Part shown: positions 50,101 to 63,400 of the stretch, piece after piece
Layout: each line of letters starts with the position of its first letter
How positions within the stretch are numbered: the first letter of the stretch is position 1
Assembly (NCBI GenBank): GCA_916700875.1
Contig: CAKAKS010000066.1
Coordinates: 5,924,243-5,988,242 of the forward strand
Reading direction: 5' to 3'
Source: Sebastes aleutianus
Lineage: Eukaryota > Chordata > Actinopteri > Perciformes > Sebastidae
Length of the DNA stretch: 64,000 bases
Made by a program: the position numbers and the translations under genes
Notes under the pieces: generated by a model
What the model was told of the DNA's origin: nothing
Seen by the model: the letters and a program-made list of their open reading frames with translations, nothing else
The model's database searches: none

Positions 50101-53100
50101 ATGACTAATCTCAAAGATACTCTACAGGGTTGAGATCTCAGGGCTATGCTGGTTGTTGATGTTCACCAGTTACTGAATCTTTGAGCTGATTTGTGCATTT
50201 GTGTCACGTCAGGGGGAAGTTTCCTGGTAGAAGTATCCGTTTTGCAATGAAGGTCTGTTGCTGTAAAGAGATGCACCTGGTTATTAGTTGTGTCTAGGTA
50301 TTCTGTGGCATGTAAACAACTGTCCACACTGTTGACACTACTACCAGCCTGTGCTGTTGACAACAGCACGGAGCTAAGGATTCATTTTCTTCACGCTAAA
50401 TTGTGGCCTATAGTCATCGGTTTGTTGCAACAGACACCACCTCAGTTTATCTGTGGGCAGATCAGCTGTGTCATTTTGTTTTTTAACTAAAGGGAATTAA
50501 AATTGCAGTGTTGTTTTGCTCGATGCTCTGCAAGGTTCAAGAGGTTGTGTGTGTTGTTGAATGCTCCTCTGCTCATGACACGGTTGTACCACCGCCTGTT
50601 TTTAGCCGGCTTTCTAGGGATGGCAACACTGGTCTGTCGGTCGACGGCTCACGTTGGTCCAGACTGAAATATCTAACCAACTACTAGATGGATCGTCATT
50701 GTACAGATATATGTCCCCTGACTTTTCCTCCAACATCACCACGAGGTTGACATTTGTGTCTTTTACTGAAATGTGAACATGTTAGCATACCGATATTAGC
50801 GTTGACTGTACGTCAAAACACCAATGTGCCTGAGTCCAGCCTCAAAGAGCTGCTAACATGGCTGTAGACTCTTTTTTTCCAACTCCTCTCAGTTACAAGA
50901 CTGTCAGGAAATGGATTTTGTCACTTATAGCAGTTGATAAGTAGGCCTATAGCACAATCAATACTGGATTTTTGAAGCAGATTCCAATTTTTGGGAGTTT
51001 AAAAAATCTAATTTTATCGGTCTAGCTCTACCGATACCACCTGATATCACACCAAAGCGTGTAATAGACCCGCCTGTCCACCAGAGGATAGCGTGTCAGT
51101 GTCACATTTTTCCTCGCCGAGGCGTGAATATTACACGCGTATATGAAGGTGCAGTAGCCTACCAGCACAGGGAAACAAAACCACTCACTTAGGATTTGGA
51201 GAAACGTCCTGGTTGGCCTTAAAATAAGTACGTAAAGTACAATATTGTAACAGGAGAGACTTCAGAGAGCAGGTCCAAAGCACACTGGCAGTAGACTTTA
51301 TTAAAGACTAATGTTTCAACGCCAACTGCGTCTTCATCAGAGTCCAAAAAGTAAGTACAATATGTTCAGAAACAACGTAACATTAGTACAGAAAACGCGT
51401 CACTAACGTAACTTACGAAACAAAACGACGGTCTCCTGGTTGAAAGTCCTGTGTTTGTTGGACCCATCCACCTCCCCTCCCGCACTTTTTATTCTACGTC
51501 ACTCACCAGGTCTGAGCATTTACAATCAGTACAGACTACATGGCGTACAAATGACACGCCTATAGCAAGAATAGCGTTCTTATGCTTTTGCCTTGCGCAT
51601 TATAGTGTCAGTCATACACCTTTTCGTGTGAACCGGGCTGATTGATAAGTTGATGTTGCAATACATTGTTGAATCATATAACCTCATCCTGAGTCAAGTC
51701 CTGAAGAAACTGTAGTTGTAAAAAATCCCTGCTCAGTTTTGTCTGAGTTGCTTCAATCTGCATGTGTGACGCAAACAATCCCGTCATGTTTAAAGCCTCG
51801 TACACGTCACTCACCCCACTCATTTGTGACATGCAGTTAAACAGTAACTGAGCGACTCAGTGATGCCTGGATGTTGTTCCCTCTGAGTCACAGTTTCAGA
51901 GAGTGACTGGACTGTCTGGAGGAGGAGCGGCCCGTTTGCGTAACTCTGGGAAGTGTACATTATCTTTTAGTGGTCTCTGACTTTATATTCCACAGAAGTA
52001 TCCATGAGAAAGGAGCAGTCGCACATCCTGTGTCCTTTGCTCTACTCCCACTAATGAAGAAGAAGGATGTGTCCCACTTCTCATGCCTTGTTTGACACTG
52101 TGGGGAAATGACGCTGTCTTGAAGTTGTGTAGAAGTTTGGGTTCAACCTTATAGCAGGATTGGGATTTATATATTTATGTTTCTGGTGGTTCTTTTTTTC
52201 TTTTTTATTTAACCTTTATTTAACTAAGAGTAAAAACTCATTGAGATTAAAAATCATTTCATTCAGGCCACTGCTGTCTGCATGTAATGAAAATTTCAAC
52301 TAATATAACAACAAAATGTTTCTAAAATCTTTACCAACCCTACCTTTAAGTAACATCTTCATGCGTCTGACTGTTGTGATGTGGGGAAAATGTTTGAAGT
52401 GGATATTTTCTGTGTGAACTTGTAGAATCTTGTTTTCTGTCTGTTAAAATTATGAAAGAATGACGTGACTGACTTGTTGCCTCTTGCTCAGAACAAGAAC
52501 ACACAGACTTACTGCTGTTACAGACTGATGTTTATCTGTATTCTGTATCAGAGCTGCAGCAATTAATCGATTAGTTGCCAACTCTTAATCTAATCGCCAA
52601 CTATTTTGATAATTGATTAATCAGTTTGAGTAATTTTTTAATTACAAATAAGTAGAAATTCTCTGATTCCAGCTTTCTAAATGTTAATATTATCTTGTTT
52701 CTTTACTTCTGTGTGACAGTAAACTGAATATCTTTGAGTTGTGGACAAAACAAGACATTTGAGGACGTCATCTTGAACATTTTTCACTATTTTCTGACAT
52801 TTTATTGACCAAATAACGAATCGATTAATCGAGAAAATAATCAACAATGAAAATAATCGTTGGTTGCAGCCCTATTTGATATTGCTTTTGTATTACAATT
52901 GACCCAGAGGTTACTAAATTAAAGTTTGATTCCTGTTTCATTTCCTGTTTTACTTAAAGTAGTACTTTTGTTTTTGTTTTTACAAGAAGTTAACATCTAT
53001 AGATAGAAATTCTGAAACTATTTTCAGCATGGGTCTCATTCATGTCCAGCTGGTCATTCACTGTACACAGAAACCCTCAGAGATGACTGTCACTGCATGT

Positions 53101-54364
53101 TTATGAGAGTGAGGAAGAGATGAATACTGTTGTTTTCTGCAGGCTCCTGGTTAGTGCCCCATGGAGTGGGTTCAATACAAACAGGAAGGGAGATGTTTAC
53201 AAGTGTCCAGTCTCGGGGTCCAGAAACAGCTGTGACAAGCTCAATCTTCAAGGTAAGGTTTGGTGTTTTATTGTTTAACCTTTGACCTTTCTACCAAACA
53301 TTGTCCATGTGCTTAAAATGCCTAAACAGAACTGATAAGATGTGTCGTCTTAAACCATCCAGGAGGTCTCCAGACATTTGGCTTTAAAAAAATCTATACA
53401 AATTACAAAGTTAACGCGATAATAACGCGTTAACGCAAATTCGTTTTTATGCCACTAATTTCTTTAACGCATTAACGCAACTTGTGATTTTTAGGTTGTA
53501 TGGGCTTCGTTTTAAAGCTAGAGTGAAACTAGAAAACCTAATGAATCCATTGGTACCAACCATGTCATACTAGCTTGTCAGGAAGGAGGCTAAATAACGC
53601 TCCAAACTTACACTAAATGTTGGCGAGGAAAAACTGTCAAGGCCATTTTCAAAGGGGTGCCTTGACCTCTGACCTCAAGATATGTGAATGAAAATGGGTT
53701 CTATGGGTACCCACGAGTCTCCCCTTTACATACATGCCCACTTTATGATAATCACATGCAGTTTGGGGCAAGTCATAGTCAAGTCAGCACACTGACACAC
53801 TGACAGCTGTTGTTGCCTGTTGGGCTGCAGTTTGCCATGTTATGATTTGAGCACATTTTTTATGCTAAATGCAGTACCTGTGAGGGTTTCTGGACAATAT
53901 CTGTCATCGTTTTGTGTTGTTAATTGATTTCCAATAATAAATATATACATACTTTTGCATAATGCAAGCATATTTGCCCACTCCCATGTTGATAAGAGTG
54001 TTAAATACTTGACAAATCTCCCTTTAAGGTACATTTTGAACAGATAAAACTTGTGCGATTAATTTGCGATTTATCACGATTAACTATGGACAATCATGCG
54101 ATTAATCGCAAATAAATATTTTAATTGATTGACAGGCCTAATACAGATAATAGCAGTGTATTACAGAAAAGAATGCGCTTTATTCATACTGTGAGTTTAT
54201 GAGAATTGAACACATAGTATAAGTTCCAGGTTAATAGATAATTTATTGTCTTTTCCTCTTTATCCACAGATTCTGTTAGTATTCCAGATGTTAAAAACGT
54301 CATCGACAACATGTGCCTGGGTATGACTCTTACCCGGATGCCCGCTGCCGACGGTTTGATGGTA

Positions 54365-54402
<38 letters not shown>

Positions 54403-57400
54403 CATACAGGATAGAAAGGAAATCATGCCATTTCACAGATTGTATCTTTGTTTTTTAACCTAAAACAGTACATATTTCTTACAAATCTTTGTGTTTGGTA
54501 ATTTATTATGATACCTGCTTTGATTGAATATTCATAATGTTGATAAATGTTAAGTAACACAGCCTTTAAGTGCTGTCTGAAACATTTTAATCACAACATG
54601 GACACACTTGGATGACGAACCGGTGAAGTCATGATTTCCTTTGAAATTTACATAAAAGTGTTATTTCCAGGTGGAAGGAAGTGTGTCAGTGTTTTAGGTA
54701 AATTACTGCAGCAGGAAGTAGTGTTACTAAATAAAGACAACAGCCACTGCACGACTAGACTACTCATGTTGCAGGTTTTACATTGTTGTTATTAAACACC
54801 AAAACATTTCAATGTGAGTTAAGTCGAATTTACAATTAACAATTTAATTCAGTATTAAACTCAGACTTAAGAGCTTATTGGGAGCGTTTGAAGGCAGCGA
54901 CAATCTTTCCATTAAGTCTCATCTCATTTGATACAGATGTGCGGTCCTCTTTGGGGACAGCACTGTGGCGATCAGGACTTCTACCCAGGAATATGTGCAA
55001 GACTGAATCCCCTCTTTCAACCTCAACCGGCCTTCTCTCCTGCCGTCCAGAGTAAGATTTTTCATTTTTTATTAATATGTTTACGGATATTTCAAGCTGT
55101 GTATACAATAGTTAAATATCTTTCAAGACGTGCTTCAGTTCAGATCAAAATATAAATCCATCACAGTGACGGTTTGGTACGATGTAAATGTCATCGGGGA
55201 CTATTTGGCTTATGGGAAACAAACTGTAACATCATAGATTTTAGAGTTGGCTTACAAGCAGCAACATTTTAAACACAAGACATGGCCAAGTTTGAATTAT
55301 TCTTTACAGTTTTAGTTAGTATTTGCCTGCTCTCAATTCCTGAATGACGGAGCTGTCTTGAACCCACCAAGAAGAAAGTATCTACCTATCTATCTTGCAG
55401 CCATTTAACTACATGATAATGTCATTTTAAAGGGTAACTTAGCTATTTTTAACCCCCTTTCCCATGTTTTTGTGTCTAACTGACTAATAGAAACAACAAT
55501 TTCTGAAACTGGTCCAGTATTGAGGGAGAACGCTGTAGACGGCAGCCGCTAAACAGGCTGCGAGGGCAAGTGAGCAGCGTCAATGTAACGCTACGTTCAC
55601 TACAAGTGCTTGTTTTTGCCACTGACAGGCTCAGATTGTTATTATAAATGTCTGACAACATTATGGAAAGAACCCTACACAGAAATGTAATGTTTTTCTT
55701 ACCTTTTGCTTTATCTGGTCTGTTTGTTATTGTGTCCAATTCTCGCTCAAGGAGAAGTCTCGTTATGAAATAAATACGTTGCGGCCATTGAATTCAAAGA
55801 CCTCATCCACATTGTCGAAATCATCTACATATTCAGCCATGACATTGAAAATCTTTTAGATAACACTAAGCTATGCTTTCTGTACTCCAACACAACAAAC
55901 ACTCGCGTTTCCACCATGGATGTATTCCACTATTCCACCGTTGTCTTCCGGCAACGAGTAACCTCGCCAGATTTCAGAACGAGACTTCTCCTTGAGCGAG
56001 ACTCCTTCCATAATGTCAGACGCTTATAATAACAATCAGAGCCTGTCATGGCAAAAACAAGCAATTTTAGTGGACGTAAATGACGGTGCCAGCTTGCCCC
56101 AATAGCACCATATTGCAGCCTGTGAGCAACTGCTGTCTACAGCACTCTCCCTCAATACTGGACCAACTTCAGAAATTGTTGTCGCTATTAGTCAGTTAGA
56201 CAGGTTGAAAAATACCAAAGTTACCTTTTAACAAATTCAAATACACAAATAACAGATAACTGAGATATATTACCTTATTATCTCAGGTAAGGGAGGAATT
56301 CAAATGTATTTCTGTGCTACATGAAAGATGGAAAATAAACTGGTCAGCAGTAATGTGAAGGGCATGATCTCAGTCCCATTCATCACTGCTGCTTAAATGC
56401 ATCACTATATGTCTCCTCTCATGACGTTTCTAGCATGTGGAGGACCCATGGACATCGTGATTGTTTTGGACGGCTCCAACAGCATTTATCCTTGGGAACC
56501 AATGACCGATTTCCTCCAGAATTTAATACCTGCACTCGACATCGGGCCCAAAAACACACAGGTAACATCATGTTATATCAGCCATAATACAGTAGGAATG
56601 AAGCAGGGAGGAATCTTGTGGTCATTACTGACAGCTTTCTGTGCTTTATCACACCATTTTTTTCATGCCAGGTCAGCGTCATTCAGTATGGTGTTAATGC
56701 CAAGTTTGAATTCAGACTGAGAGACTATCAAACCAAAGAACGGGCGGTCGCTGCAGCGTCCAAAATCAATCAAATATATGGTAGTTCTACCAACACCTTC
56801 CATGCGATCCAATATGCCAGGTTGGTGTTGCAATATCTGTTTATTTATTTACTTATATGTTTGATTGCTTGATTTGCGTCTTGTTTTTCTTATAATTTGT
56901 ATGTTTGTCTTGTCTGTTTTATTAATACCTGATTAGGACTTAATGATTATTTTGATGTTTGTGTATAATCTTTTTTTTTATTGTGTTTTTTAATCTCACA
57001 TGAACATTATTTATGTTAAAACCACACACAGTAGCTTTAAAGTGTCCACTGTGTCTGCTCTCTTCAGTCAGCAGGCTTTCCAAAAAAGTAACGGCGGTCG
57101 ACCTGACGCTGCCAAGGTGATGGTGGTCGTCACGGATGGAGAGTCTCACGACAAGGATATCAGAGATTCAGTCATTGCCGAATGTGAGAGACAAGGCATC
57201 ACCCGCTTCGGCATCGCTGTAAGTGACGATCTGCCATATACTACCAATTACTTCCAACTATTTCCAATTTCATCGTTTTAGGTGTAGTTCAGTTCATGGT
57301 TATTAGGGCTTTCAATCGATTAAGATATTAACCCGCGATTAATCGCATGATTGTCCACAGTTAATCGCAAATTAATCGCACATTTTTTATCTGTTCAAAA

Positions 57401-60400
57401 TGTACCTTAAAGGGAGATTTGTCAAGTATTTAATACTTTTATCAACATGGGAGTGTGCAAATATGCTGCTTTATACAAATGTATGTATATATATATTATT
57501 AGAAATCAATTAACAACACAAAACAATGACAAATATTGTCCAGAAACCCTCACAGGTACTGCATTTAGCATAAGAAATATGCTCAAATCATAACATGGCA
57601 AACTGCAGCCCAACGGACAACAACAGCTGTCAGTGTGTCAGTGTGCTGACTTGACTATGACTTGCCCCAAACTGCATGTGATTATCATAAATTGGGCATG
57701 TCTGTAAAGGGGAGACTCGTGGGTACCCATAGAACCCATTTACATTCACATATATCTTGAGGTCAGAGGTCAAGGGACCCCTTCGAAAATGGCCATGACA
57801 GTTTTTCCTTGCCAAAATGTAGTGTAGGTTTGTAGAGTTCTTTAGCCTCCTTCACGACAAGCTAGTATGACATGGTTGGTAACGATGGATTCCTTAGGTT
57901 TTCTAGTTTCATATGATGCCAGTATCTTCTCTAGTTTTAAAACTGAGCCCGCTACAACCTAAAAATTGCAAGTTGCGTTAATGCGTAAAAGAAATTAGTA
58001 GCATTAAAACAAATTTGCGTTAACCTTGACAGCCCTAATAGTTATCATTGTAGATGTGAATGATGTCTGCTGATTTGGATAGCCTTGTTAAATGCCAAAG
58101 CTTGTATTTGCATACATTTCTTATTGATTTGAAGTTTTGCTATTTCCTGGACTTCTTTTTTCTCTTTGCAATCCTGAATTTGTGGCATTTCCTCTCCCCC
58201 CCAGGTCCTGGGTTATTACTCCAGAAACGACATCAACACAGACAACCTGATAAAAGAAATCAAATCCATCGCCAGTGTGCCCACAGAGAAGTTCTTCTTC
58301 AATGTGTCGTCGGAGGCGGCCCTCTCCACCATCGCTGGAGCCCTGGGAAGCCGCATCTTCAACATAGAAGGTGTGTAATATAAATGTTCCCTTCTCGTTG
58401 TTGCTGTAATGTCCTTCAAACTGCATGTTCATTCATTCCCTCTTTCCAGAGAAACTCAAGCATGTCACAACATGTCCGTCATAGCTGAAGATCCCAAGAG
58501 AGCTCAGAAGAAAATGTTTTTTTTTTTTTTTAGACACTTGTTTTCTAATCTGGTGTTAACACGCCGCTCTGTTTCCACAAGGCACTGGGAAAGGGGGAGA
58601 CAACTTCAAGATGGAGATGTCCCAGGTTGGATTCAGCGCTCACTACTCCAGCCGGCAGGTACAGAGCCCCGCCTTGTTGTTACACCTCTAATAAAAGTTT
58701 TCTGTCAATCGTGAACAAACAAGTTCACATGCAAAAGCGCTGCAGCAGAAAATGTAATGGTTGTGTGTTGCTTGTGGCAGTGTGCAACATGATGAAGGAA
58801 GTCCAGTTTGAAGTGTCAATGCTTGCAAGGAAAAGAATAAAATAAGCACAAGTCCACAAGGTACACGGTATATACAGTAGGGCTGTGTGTTGGCAAGAAT
58901 CTGACGAAACGAAACGTATCATGATACGGGGTTTCGATTCAATATATTGCGATACTGTAAGTAAGGCGATGTATTGGGACTTTTTTCAATCTAATTTTAG
59001 GGAAACTATTAAGAACACACCACCATATGCATAAAAAATTTTATGCAATCAGAACAGTGGGATCTGCATCTGCATTGATTACAGTCGCTGTAACATCCAA
59101 GAACAGATATCAGAATACCATATATGACCTTGATTTGAAGTGACAATAAACCTGGTCACAGAATCTGACTGGTCACATGATACAACTCCTTCACAACAGC
59201 CCTCCTGCCGTGTCAACGCAGCGTTCTCACTAAAAGGAAAGAGGAAGCTGCGTTTTTTTACAGCATTCTGACCGCAAACTTGAGCGGTTGACTTTTTAAC
59301 ATATATGTTTTGTTTTCACGCTATATGCCATTCGTGGTTTTCATCATTTGCTTTATTTTTACTGGTACTCCCTTTGATACAGTTGAAAACCTTTGACACT
59401 GAAAGAAAGGTGGTTTCAATATAAGTGCTGTGATCTACAGTAGTATCTGTATCTGCTGACTGGTGTTTGACCTGTGCTGTTTAAGGATGTGATGATGCTG
59501 GGAGCAGTGGGAGCCTACGCTTGGAGCGGGACCGTCGTCCATCAAAGAGGGTCAAACGTAGACATTCTCCCTGTCTCGGCCTTTGAGGGAACACTTCAAG
59601 ACAGGAACCACAGCTCATTACTGGGTAGGCGTTTACTGTTGTCCTCTTTGCATTTATTTAACCAAGTTGTGATTGTGTTACTTTAAATCTTTGCATGAAA
59701 CAATGCAGGAATGGGAGCGAAGGATGGCTGTTATCAAGTGTTTTGACTTAGTGTAATGACTGCAGCAGCCCTGCTTTGGCAGCCATAGTGCAGCTACTCA
59801 GGTCTTGGGGTGAAAGCAGCTAACAGACTGTGTTTCTAAACTGTGTTTCCCATCTCAACAGAACTCTATAGGTGGTAAATATCTGTGGTGTTTCTTGAGT
59901 GGGAACTGATTTGTGTAATCAACAGCTTCTCAGCCAGCTAACCACTGCATGTTGTCAGCTAGCCACCTTTTTAATCTTGATGCTGAGAAGCGGAACATCA
60001 TAGAAAAATGTTTGCATCATGTATACTCAGTATTTTATGTGAACATTTTGCTGTGGCTACAGGGTTAAAGCCAGTATATGTTTCCAGTGCCCTATTTATA
60101 ACATTACTAACACCATTTTCTGTCCTTATATATTTCATTATTTAAACAAAAGTTTATATCCACCTTGTTTGGATTGTTAGGATACTTATGTTGCACCTTC
60201 AAACCTTAAAATTCACTTAAAATATATGTTGAAACAGTGAATGGTTTCTTTGCATTTCTGTGGCAATTTCAGGTTTCAGAGGAATTACAGTATGTATACC
60301 ACAGATGTTATGCAATGATTTGTTCTTCTTCACATGTTTTACTGCAGTGACACGGTGTTACAATGGCAGACTAAGTAGAGCGGTGGAAGAAGTATTCAGA

Positions 60401-63400
60401 TTATGTGCTAATTATTTAAATAAAAGTGACAATACTACAGTCACAATGTATATTACAGTGTATGTGACAATTAAAAGTAAAAATAGAAACTATTTTTTGT
60501 ATTTAGTTTACCAGGATATTTTCCCATTGAGAGTCAAAATCTGTTTTGCAAGGGAGTCCTGGCTAAGACGGCAGCATAAAACATTTAATTTAAAAGAACA
60601 ATCAACAGACTTAAAACAAAATAGCAAAAATAAGTTTAAACAAATAACATAACTAATTTCACATAAAAGAAACAAGCAGGACAAACACATTCAGAGGTCA
60701 AATAGTCCTTAACCCTGTTTTTTCCATTTATCCATGCTTATAAAATAATCTAGTTTATAGAGTCCATAGCTTAGTTACATTCAACCACTGTCTAACTAAG
60801 ACAATGTCCCAAGTTCAGATACTGTACTCACTGTGACGTCACCCATTGGTTTGTGGACTGCCATTTTGAAGCCTCGAGTTCCGCATTTTGTCCGTCGTCA
60901 TCTTGGTCTTTTGCGACCAGAAGTGACACGAGAGGCTGGAGCTACGTACAACCAAACGCTGAATAAGACATTTTTTTAGGCAAACAAAATGTTCACTTTC
61001 ATGAACTGAAAACAGGGTTAAAGTTGTAAGATGAAAACACAGACAACTCCCAGACCGGTCAACTCTGGGGTAGCAACCTGTCAATCACCAGGTAGCCCCG
61101 CCCTAAAGCATCCCCTGCTTTATGGTCTATTTGACTCTAAATGGGACCATAATTTACTAAATGAACATCATGCTGTATTGAAAGAAGACTTCCACATTAG
61201 CTTCACTTTTCAGAAACAGAGGTTGCCCAAAGATGTCAACTAGTAAGATGTGTTATTTGTGTTTATTTCCAGGTTATTCTGTCACCACACTGAGCGATGA
61301 ATCTACAGAATACTTTGTGGCTGGTGCACCTCGCTCCAACCACTCCGGACAAGTTATCGTCTACACCGTCAACGCCCAGACGCAATCTACCATCATAGAC
61401 TCAGAAAGAGGGAAACAGGTACTGACAGGAACCAACTGTATACATGTAGAAAGACATTTAACTCGGCTTCGGTTAACAGCTGGTAATTGTTGTCTTAGAT
61501 TGGGTCATACTTTGGGAGTGTCATGTGCCCCCTGGACGTGGACCAAGACGGGGTGACGGACCTCCTGCTGGTCGGCGCGCCCATGTTCATGAGCGATCTG
61601 AAGAGAGAGGAAGGCAGGGTCTACCTCTTCTCTGTCACCAAGGTAAAAATGAGCAACGTGTCACTTGATGGGTGTACTGTAAGAAAAGTCTTTCTTGAAA
61701 TTAAAGGAACTGTAGCTTGACATTTAGCTCCACCAGCTACATAATGTTCTCTGTCTGATCTGAAGGGTATACTGAACGAGCAGGGCTTCCTCAGTGGTTC
61801 GCCCCCAACTGAGAACGCACGTTTTGGGATGGCCATCTCTGCCGTTCCTGACCTGGACCTGGACGGTTTCAATGATGTTGTAGTTGGAGCTCCACTAGAA
61901 GACAAAGGAAAAGGTGTCATCTACATCTACAACGGAGATAAGAAGACATTAAACAAACAGTTCTCACAGGTACAGAGAGAAATTAATGTCTGAACTATAA
62001 ACTGAAACTATAAACTGTCTCATATGATGAATACATATTGTTAAACTCTGTAATAATGAGAGTGATGATCATTCTGTTTCAGAGAATCCCTGGCTCGACA
62101 CTGGATCCTCAGTTGCAGTATTTTGGACGGTCCCTAGATAGCTACACAGATCTGAATGATGATACGGTCCCGGACATCTCCATCGGTGCATATGGCAAAG
62201 TGGTGCAGCTCTGGTGAGTCAGGCAATCTAATAAACTGGAGTAAACTATTCTGTAATGATTTACCACATTATATTACTTTTATCAAGTTCAGTAAATGAG
62301 CCCATTATTTATAAAATCGACAAGGCTGGTAATAATTTAGAATTGCACTTGTTTTTCAGGTCCAGAGGTGTGGCGTCTGTCTCGGCTACAGCTTCTTTCA
62401 CCCCCAATAAAATCAACATTTTCAACAAACCCTGTGACATTAATGGACGCAAGCTTTCATGTTTCATCACCCACCTCTGTTTCAGTGCTGCTTTCAGGCC
62501 TGTGAAACCTGTTGGACCCATTGGTAAATCTGATTACCTCTTAGGCTTCTCAAGAATAAGTAGATTCCTGTTACTTAAAGGAACAGTGTGTAATCTGTTG
62601 ATCTGGGGATCTATTTATGTTTTCATTAGTGTATTATCACCTGATTTTTGTTACCTTAGAATGGGTCCTTCATATCTACATAGGGAGCAGGACCTCTTCA
62701 TGGAGTCCATCATGTTGCTGTGCCATTTTTCTACATTAGCCCAGAACAGACAAATCAAACACTGACTCTACAGTAGAGATAACCTTTCACGTTTTTACGT
62801 TACCTGAAGGCCACCGTAGTTCTCCGACACGCTTGTGAAACTGCGGTAACGTGAGCCGTAGAGTGCAAAACCGTGGTACCGCCAGCTGCCGTCTGCTGCC
62901 TCGCTCAGACGCCATCCTTACCATAATAACACTACTTCAGGAGCAACAGAAGTCAGACTGCGGCTGGCGTTACCACGGTTTTGCACTCAGCGGCTCACGT
63001 TACTGCTACTCTTGGAAAGGGAGGAGTGAGCGGAGGAGTACTCAGTTGGTTGCAATCTGCAACCACACCACTAGATGTCCCCAAATCCTACACACTGTAC
63101 CTTTTAAAGTAATAGTTTTGGGAAATACATCTTGCTTTGTTTGCTTTCTTGCCGAGAGTTGATGAGAAGATCAATACCACTCTCATGTCTGTACGGTAAA
63201 TATGAAGCTACAGCCACAAGCCAGTTAGCGTAGCTTTACATAAAGACTGAAAACAGGGGAAACAGGAAGGCCTGGCTCTGTATGAAGCAAACAAAATCCT
63301 CCTTCCAGCACCTTTAAAGCTCAGTACAAAAATGAAAAATGAAGTTGCAGCTTACTGGTAGGTGGATTTGTTTCCTTCGGACAGAGCCAGACTGGCTGGT

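Larger units (their letters stand above)
49751..53142 (+). other. itga2: itga2 intron 2
   Basis: A 3.4-kb intron with GT and AG ends. The first 1.4 kb holds no recognised element. It then contains a family D copy (about 51150-51650), a common tail repeat at 52190-52260 (TATTTAACCTTTATTTAACT) and a family C copy (52549-52875). No exon-like ORF with conserved features was seen. Confidence 0.6.
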
